Assembly: GCA_947457285.1 (NCBI GenBank) | Contig: CANGVZ010000048.1 | Coordinates: forward strand, 1 to 10,280 | Length of the DNA stretch: 10,280 nt | Source of the DNA: Flavobacteriales bacterium | GTDB lineage: Bacteria; Bacteroidota; Bacteroidia; Flavobacteriales_D; Sanyastnellaceae | Direction of reading: 5' to 3' | Shown here: one piece after another, positions 5,234 through 10,280 of the stretch | Layout: every line of letters starts with the position of its first letter | Position numbering within the stretch: position 1 is the first letter of the stretch | Translations under genes and position numbers: made by a program | Notes under the pieces: model-generated | Databases searched by the model: none | The model's input: the letters and a program-made list of their open reading frames with translations, nothing else | What the model was told of the DNA's origin: nothing

Positions 5234-7432
5234 ATGAAAAAGTGGCTAACGCTGGCGCTCGTATTTCAATGTGGCGTCATTTTCTCTCAAAACAACCTTA
5301 CCAATGAATTGATCTGGGGAAGCCCAGAATTTAGTGCTGATGCCGTGTACGGTCTAAACTCCATGAATGATGGTGTACATTATACTGCACAGGAAGACAG
5401 CGATGCACAGGGCACAAGTATCGTAAAATATAGCTATGCTACCGGCGAAAAAGTAGCGACCATTGCCTCAGCCAAAAGCATATTTGGCAATACCGATAAG
5501 TCTTTTGACGGCTATGAGTTTAGCAGCGATGAAACAAAAATTCTAATTCAAACAGAAACTGAACAAATTTATCGTCATAGCTTTTCAGCAAATTATTTTA
5601 TCCACGATCTCGCCACTGGAAAGACCATACCTATTTCCGACCAAAAGAAAGGAAAACAGCGTTTGGCAAGTATTTCACCAGATGGAACCAAAGTAGCATT
5701 CGTTAGGGATAATAACTTGTTTTATACAGACTTGAGAACGCGGGAGGAGCATGAAATTACAAAAGATGGTAAGTGGAACGAAATCATCAATGGCGCTACC
5801 GATTGGGTATATGAAGAAGAATTTGGTTTTGATCGCGGTTTTTATTGGAGTCCAAATGGAAGTCATATCGCTTATTACAAGTTTGATGAAAAGGAAGTGC
5901 GCGAATTTGGTATGGATATGTATGGTGCCTTATATCCAGATCGCTACACTTTCAAATACCCTAAAGCCGGTGAGCGCAATAGCAATGTAAGTATTTGGGT
6001 TTTCAATGTAATGACTGAAATGAACCAGCGTGTAAACACTGGCACTGAAACTGACATTTATTTCCCCAGAATTACTTGGGGTGTGGGTTCTAATCAATTG
6101 GTGGTGATGCGTCTGAATCGTCATCAAAATCATCTCGAATTTCTTCTTAGTGATATGACTAAAGTGCAGCCTTTTGAAATAGAAAGCACCGTCATTTTTA
6201 GTGAAAAGGCAGATACTTATATCGATGTAAATGATGCACTCACATTTTTAAAAGATGGCAGCGGGTTTATTTGGAATAGTGAACGTGACGAATTCAATCA
6301 TCTTTATTTATTTGATCTTACAGGAAAAGTTGTTGCTCAGCTTACAAAAGGTGAATGGGATGTGGTTGATTTTTACGGTCTCGATGAAGCGACAAATATC
6401 GTTTATTACAGCGCAAGCACCAATGGAGCGATGGATAAGCAGGTTTATTCTTTTGAATTCAAAAAGAAAAAAGCAAGTCCGAAAAAAATTAGCACCAAAA
6501 AAGGAGTGAACGGGGCGGAGTTTTCGAAAGGATTCAAATACTACATCATGCAACACAGCGATGCCAACAGCCCTGCACAATTTACATTGTATGATGCTTC
6601 TGGAAAGCAAATAAGAGTGCTAGTGGACAATAAAACTTTATCTGAAAAATTGACCAAGTACAATTTGACCAAGAAAGAATTCTTTCAATTTAAAAACTCC
6701 GACGGCGTCGATTTGAATTGTTGGATTATGAAGCCCAAGAATTTTGATGCTTCAAAGAAATATCCTGTTTTAGTGGCGATCTATGGAGGACCAGGGCACA
6801 ATACAGTAATGGATCAGTGGGAAGGCAGAAATTATATGTGGCATCAGATGTTATGTCAGGAAGGATACATAGTGGTAAGTTGTGATCCACGTGGCACACA
6901 ATATCGCGGAAGAAAATTCAAGCATGCTACCTATATGAATTTGGGTAAAGCGGAAACCAATGATTTTATTGACTTAGCAAAATATCTTCAGAGTCAGTCT
7001 TATGTAGATGGTGCGCGCATTGGTATACAAGGATGGAGTTATGGAGGCTATATGAGCTCACTTTGTATGACGAAAGGTGCAGATTATTTCAGCACAGGAA
7101 TAGCGGTGGCGCCTGTCACAAACTGGAAGTATTACGATAGTATTTACACAGAGCGCTTCATGCGCACGCCACAGGAAAACAGTGGAGGATATGAGAATAA
7201 CTCTCCTATCAATTTTATGCAAGCACTCAAAGGAGATTACTTATTGATCCATGGAAGTGCGGATGACAATGTTCATTTTCAGAATACGATGGATATGATC
7301 ACTGCGCTGGTCAAAGCCAATAAACAATTCGAGCAATTTGTATATCCCAACAAAAATCATGGAATATACGGAGGCAATACGAGGGTACACCTCTACAATA
7401 AAATGACGAATTTCCTGAAAACCAATTTATAA
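5234..7432 (+). CDS. Dipeptidyl peptidase IV (peptidase family S9B), exported
   Basis: Serine exopeptidase that releases N-terminal Xaa-Pro or Xaa-Ala dipeptides. 732 residues, the usual size for bacterial DPP-IV. A signal peptide is evident: MKKWLTLALVFQCGVIFSQ, lysines then a hydrophobic core ending at about residue 19, so it acts in the periplasm or outside. Residues about 30-480 form the beta-propeller, containing DWVYEEE (190-196), whose E195/E196 correspond to the glutamate pair (205/206 in human DPP4) that grips the substrate amino terminus. The C-terminal alpha/beta hydrolase has YGGPGHN (517-523), the nucleophile motif GWSYGGYM (S602), HGSADDNVHF (D677) and NHGI (H709), a complete triad. 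All catalytic parts are intact. It is followed by its own terminator and then by two peptide transporter genes on the same strand, which fits a role in feeding on peptides. Assignment to DPP-IV rather than another S9 group rests on the EE motif. Confidence 0.95.
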   Translation: MKKWLTLALVFQCGVIFSQNNLTNELIWGSPEFSADAVYGLNSMNDGVHYTAQEDSDAQGTSIVKYSYATGEKVATIASAKSIFGNTDKSFDGYEFSSDETKILIQTETEQIYRHSFSANYFIHDLATGKTIPISDQKKGKQRLASISPDGTKVAFVRDNNLFYTDLRTREEHEITKDGKWNEIINGATDWVYEEEFGFDRGFYWSPNGSHIAYYKFDEKEVREFGMDMYGALYPDRYTFKYPKAGERNSNVSIWVFNVMTEMNQRVNTGTETDIYFPRITWGVGSNQLVVMRLNRHQNHLEFLLSDMTKVQPFEIESTVIFSEKADTYIDVNDALTFLKDGSGFIWNSERDEFNHLYLFDLTGKVVAQLTKGEWDVVDFYGLDEATNIVYYSASTNGAMDKQVYSFEFKKKKASPKKISTKKGVNGAEFSKGFKYYIMQHSDANSPAQFTLYDASGKQIRVLVDNKTLSEKLTKYNLTKKEFFQFKNSDGVDLNCWIMKPKNFDASKKYPVLVAIYGGPGHNTVMDQWEGRNYMWHQMLCQEGYIVVSCDPRGTQYRGRKFKHATYMNLGKAETNDFIDLAKYLQSQSYVDGARIGIQGWSYGGYMSSLCMTKGADYFSTGIAVAPVTNWKYYDSIYTERFMRTPQENSGGYENNSPINFMQALKGDYLLIHGSADDNVHFQNTMDMITALVKANKQFEQFVYPNKNHGIYGGNTRVHLYNKMTNFLKTNL

Positions 7433-7442
7433 GGATAAAAAC

Positions 7443-7470
7443 AAAAGCCCTCTCTTGAAGAGGGCTTTTT
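7443..7470 (+). terminator. Rho-independent terminator after the DPP-IV gene
   Basis: AAAAGCCCTCT, loop CTTGA, AGAGGGCTTTT make a perfect 11-bp stem (7443-7453 with 7459-7469) followed by a T-run at 7466-7470, starting 10 bp after the DPP-IV stop. The upstream side is A-rich, so it could also work in reverse, though no minus-strand gene needs it here. Confidence 0.9.
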
Positions 7471-7472
7471 AT

Positions 7473-7480
7473 TACATTTG
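7473..7480 (+). promoter_or_regulatory. Predicted -7 promoter element for the POT transporter genes
   Basis: TACATTTG is an exact TAnnTTTG match directly after the DPP-IV terminator, 30 bp before the transporter ATG at 7511. A -33 TTTG is not found at the right distance because that position falls within the terminator hairpin. It implies the transporters can be transcribed independently of DPP-IV. Confidence 0.4.
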
Positions 7481-7510
7481 GCGGATACCTATATAACCAA
7501 AGAATCATTT

Positions 7511-9010
7511 ATGAGCGAAAAATCTTCTACTAAACATCCTTTCGGGTTGTATCTGCTATTTGTTACCGAAATGTGGGAGCGATTTAGCTACTATGGAATG
7601 CGTGCAATCTTCATGCTTTTCATGGTTAAAGTTTTATTATTGAATGATAAAGAAGCATCTCAAATCTATGGTAGTTACACAGGCCTTGTTTACCTAACCC
7701 CTCTCCTCGGTGGATATTTATGCGACCGCTATCTAGGAAATAGAAGGAGTATTTTAATCGGTGGAATTTTGATGGCGATTGGCCAGTTTTTCATGTTTTT
7801 GAGCGCAAGTGCAGGAGCAGAAGGTGGAGTTCCATTGATGTGGACGGGGCTCACTGCTTTGATTGTTGGTAATGGTTTTTTCAAGCCTAACATCTCAACG
7901 ATGGTGGGTCAACTTTATCCTGAAAATGACCGTCGTATTGATAGTGCATTTACCATCTTTTACATGGGTATAAACCTGGGCGCATTTTTTTCTCCGCTCA
8001 TCTGTAGCTCATTTACAGATTACAAATGGGGCTTCCTTGCAGCTTGTATAGGAATGCTTTTGGGACTTCTAACTTTCGTAGCATTACAAAACAAACATTT
8101 GAAAACAGAAGCAGGCATTGAAATCGGTAAGACAGTAAAACCACTTGACGCCAAGGCAATCCTGATGATCATTGGCTCCATTGGTATTATATTCTTTATG
8201 TTAAACTTCAAACAATGGTTTCAGTCAGAAATAGAAATCATTTCCTATCTGATTTATGGTTCGATGATCGTGATGCCAATATTAATTCTAACTGACAAGT
8301 CACTAACGAAACAAGAAGTACAACGAATCCTTGTCATATTCATTCTCGCGTTTTTCGTAATTTTCTTTTGGGGCGCATTCGAGCAAGCAGGAGCATCGCT
8401 CACATTGTTTGCAGACCGTCAGACAGATAGAAATATCGGTTCTTGGGAAATGCCTGCGGAGTACTTTCAATCCATAAATCCGCTCGCGGTGATTGCGCTT
8501 GCTCCTTTATTCTCTCTATTGTGGGGCTTTCTATACAAAAGAAACAGTGAACCTTCTTCGCCTACCAAAATGGCTTATGGCCTTGCCTTAGTAGCATTGG
8601 GCTATGTTGTAATTGCTATCGCAGTAAAAGGGTTGGGAATGGGCGAGAAAGTGAGCATGTGGTGGCTTGTGGCTCTTTACGTGATCCATACAATGGGAGA
8701 ACTTTGCCTCTCACCTATTGGCCTTTCCATGGTTTCTAAGCTTTCGCCAATACGTTTATCTTCTCTTATGATGGGCACTTGGTTCTTGGCTAACGCTGCG
8801 GCAAATAAATTTGCCGGTACTTTGAGTGCGCTTATACCTCCCTCCGAAGTGACTGCTGACACTCAGTATCCTAGTTTCGCAGGATTCCAAATCACCAATC
8901 TCTATGAGTTTTTTATGCTTTTCATCGTGATGACAGGAATTGCAGCTGCAATACTATTTGTGCTCAGCAAGACGCTTCAAAAAATGATGAATACGCCAGC
9001 AGCTCCATAA
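7511..9010 (+). CDS. POT/PTR2-family proton-coupled di/tripeptide transporter
   Basis: Inner-membrane major-facilitator carrier that imports di- and tripeptides with protons. 499 residues with about 12-14 hydrophobic segments. The family signature ExxERFxYYG is intact (E20-M-W-E23-R24-F25-S-YYG), with GNGFFKPN carrying K125 on TM4, FYMGINLGAF (150-159), FFWGAFEQAG with E291 on TM7, and HTMGELCLSPIGL with E397 on TM10; these charged residues are the ones tied to proton coupling and peptide termini in structurally studied POTs. Hydrophobic helices around 210-275 fit the two extra helices of bacterial POTs. Start: the ATG at 7511 is chosen; an in-frame TTG at 7478 falls within the -7 element and adds a non-conserved N-terminus. 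The next transporter begins 10 bp after the stop, so the two are likely co-transcribed. Confidence 0.94.
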   Translation: MSEKSSTKHPFGLYLLFVTEMWERFSYYGMRAIFMLFMVKVLLLNDKEASQIYGSYTGLVYLTPLLGGYLCDRYLGNRRSILIGGILMAIGQFFMFLSASAGAEGGVPLMWTGLTALIVGNGFFKPNISTMVGQLYPENDRRIDSAFTIFYMGINLGAFFSPLICSSFTDYKWGFLAACIGMLLGLLTFVALQNKHLKTEAGIEIGKTVKPLDAKAILMIIGSIGIIFFMLNFKQWFQSEIEIISYLIYGSMIVMPILILTDKSLTKQEVQRILVIFILAFFVIFFWGAFEQAGASLTLFADRQTDRNIGSWEMPAEYFQSINPLAVIALAPLFSLLWGFLYKRNSEPSSPTKMAYGLALVALGYVVIAIAVKGLGMGEKVSMWWLVALYVIHTMGELCLSPIGLSMVSKLSPIRLSSLMMGTWFLANAAANKFAGTLSALIPPSEVTADTQYPSFAGFQITNLYEFFMLFIVMTGIAAAILFVLSKTLQKMMNTPAAP

Positions 9011-9020
9011 ATTTTATATT

Positions 9021-10280
9021 ATGTGGTCTAAACACCCCAAATCTTTACCTTTTCTTTTCCTTTCTGAAATGTGGGAGCGTTTTGGCTACTACTTGATGAT
9101 AGGTATTTTCACTCTTTATCTTAAAGACACAGAAGCTGGTTTCGGAATGAGTGAAAAACAAAGCGCGGACTTATATGGGACCTTCATTGCCCTTGTTTTT
9201 CTCACTCCCTTCTTAGGAGGCTTGATTGCAGATAGATACTTGGGATATTATAAGTCTATCATTATTGGAGGACTCTTCATGGCGGCAGGTTATATGCTGA
9301 TGGGAGTTAAGTCTTTGCCCGTGCTGTATTTGGCTATGTTTCTGGTTATAGTTGGTAATGGCTTTTTCAAACCAAACATTTCAACGTTATTAGGTAGTTT
9401 TTATAGCGAGGATAAATATAAGACCCTCAAAGATGAAGGTTATAATGTCTTTTATATGGGCATTAACATTGGGGCCTTTGTATGCAATTTCTTCGGTGCG
9501 GCACTTTATAACGTGCTTGGTTGGAGTTGGGCATTCTTTGCTGCTGGTGTAGGAATGATTATCGGTGTTATTGTCTTCATGATTGGAGCCAAACACTACG
9601 GAAATCATACCTTACCTAAAGGAACAAAAGAAGGTGATATGCCTCTCTCACGAATAACGCTGGTAATATTATTGCCCTCTATCGTTTTCGGAGTTATCGG
9701 ATGGTTTATAAAAGGTGTAGAGTCAGCACAAAATCCTTCATCTGCAATTTTCGGTAGTGATAGCACTGATGCATTTATATTTGCTTGTATTCCTGTCATT
9801 CTATTTTACACTAGTCTCTTTGTTAAGGCTAGGCCCGAAGATAAAAGGCCTATTGGCGCCTTGCTCACAATTTTTGCTGTGGTAATTATGTTTTGGGCTG
9901 TTTTCAAGTTGAATGGAACAGCTTTGAATACATGGGCCAACAACTACACCGACCGAACGGTAACTGGAACAACAGGGGAAGTAATGTCTTCCATAAAATT
10001 GGCCTCCGAAATTACTTATGAAAAAGATAGTGTATTCGCGACAGACGCTCAGTTCAGACCTATTAAGGAAAATGGGGCGAAAGTAAAAGTGTATGAGTAT
10101 CCTGCATATTTCAAAAACGTTTCAGCGAACAAACTTCCGAAGGAGGGAAGCAGCATTCAAGTGTGGACGACCAATCTTAGTCAGTCTATAAATCCATTTT
10201 GGGTAATCTTGTTGACTCCATTGATTGTCGCTTTTTTTTCTTTTTTGAAAATCCGACAAAAAGAGCCATCGACTCCTGTA
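9021..10280 (+). CDS. Second POT-family peptide transporter, 3' end outside the window
   Basis: Open for 420 codons to the window edge with no stop. A diverged paralogue of the preceding carrier, sharing the KHP start, the EMWERF motif (16-21), LTPFLGG and DRYLG (61-75), GNGFFKPNIST with K117, and FYMGINIGAF. It differs at signature positions: the glycine after ExxERFxYY is L25, and the TM7 FEQxG of the neighbour is FKLNG with K296 in place of the glutamate. Between that helix and the next (INP at 390-392) lie about 90 residues against 28 in the upstream protein, so there is an extra hydrophilic periplasmic loop of about 60 residues. I recall this loop-enlarged form as a Bacteroidota POT subgroup. 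Substrate preference could differ from its neighbour. Gap of 10 bp to the previous stop, no terminator between, so probably one transcript. Confidence 0.9.
   Translation, partial: MWSKHPKSLPFLFLSEMWERFGYYLMIGIFTLYLKDTEAGFGMSEKQSADLYGTFIALVFLTPFLGGLIADRYLGYYKSIIIGGLFMAAGYMLMGVKSLPVLYLAMFLVIVGNGFFKPNISTLLGSFYSEDKYKTLKDEGYNVFYMGINIGAFVCNFFGAALYNVLGWSWAFFAAGVGMIIGVIVFMIGAKHYGNHTLPKGTKEGDMPLSRITLVILLPSIVFGVIGWFIKGVESAQNPSSAIFGSDSTDAFIFACIPVILFYTSLFVKARPEDKRPIGALLTIFAVVIMFWAVFKLNGTALNTWANNYTDRTVTGTTGEVMSSIKLASEITYEKDSVFATDAQFRPIKENGAKVKVYEYPAYFKNVSANKLPKEGSSIQVWTTNLSQSINPFWVILLTPLIVAFFSFLKIRQKEPSTPV

Noticed and set aside
7478..7510. TTG start adding 11 residues to the first POT transporter.
   Set aside because: It overlaps the -7 promoter element, so it would not be transcribed from there, and ATG at 7511 places the ExxERF motif at the normal position.

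Overview
The window looks like ordinary chromosomal DNA from a member of the Bacteroidota, possibly of the flavobacterial or cytophagal type. The gene content supports this: a FabI with the SQSP/TTAGSGVKGF variant loop, an S9B dipeptidyl peptidase IV, and tandem POT peptide transporters with an enlarged loop. The control signals agree, because four exact copies of the Bacteroidota -7 promoter element (TAnnTTTG) sit just upstream of genes or of a candidate RNA. The base composition is moderately AT-rich. The species cannot be named from this sequence alone. There is no mobile element, CRISPR array, tRNA or rRNA.

Layout. Positions 1-1310 (+): the 3' part of an endonuclease III-like DNA glycosylase gene that has lost the iron-sulfur cluster cysteines, overlapping by an ATGA junction with an uncharacterised gene whose C-terminus looks like an ATP-grasp enzyme. 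Positions 1321-5107 (-): fabI (enoyl-ACP reductase), a BaiN/HI0933-type flavoprotein, an intergenic stretch with a strong promoter, hairpins and a terminator that together resemble a roughly 130-nt noncoding RNA or regulatory leader, and a GlcD-type FAD-linked D-2-hydroxyacid dehydrogenase. Positions 5234-10280 (+): dipeptidyl peptidase IV with signal peptide and terminator, then two tandem POT-family peptide transporters, the second cut by the window end.

How the genes fit together. The right half is a peptide-use locus: an exported DPP-IV trims Xaa-Pro/Xaa-Ala dipeptides from oligopeptides, and the POT carriers downstream would import the resulting di/tripeptides with protons. The left half is a collection of housekeeping genes (DNA repair, fatty-acid synthesis, redox flavoproteins) with no evident shared pathway.

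The most interesting items are the candidate structured RNA at about 3439-3568, the Fe-S-less endonuclease III coupled to an ATP-grasp-like protein, and the second POT paralogue, which has altered signature residues and a loop about 60 residues longer than that of its neighbour. Nothing here proves a new system; the RNA is the best lead.
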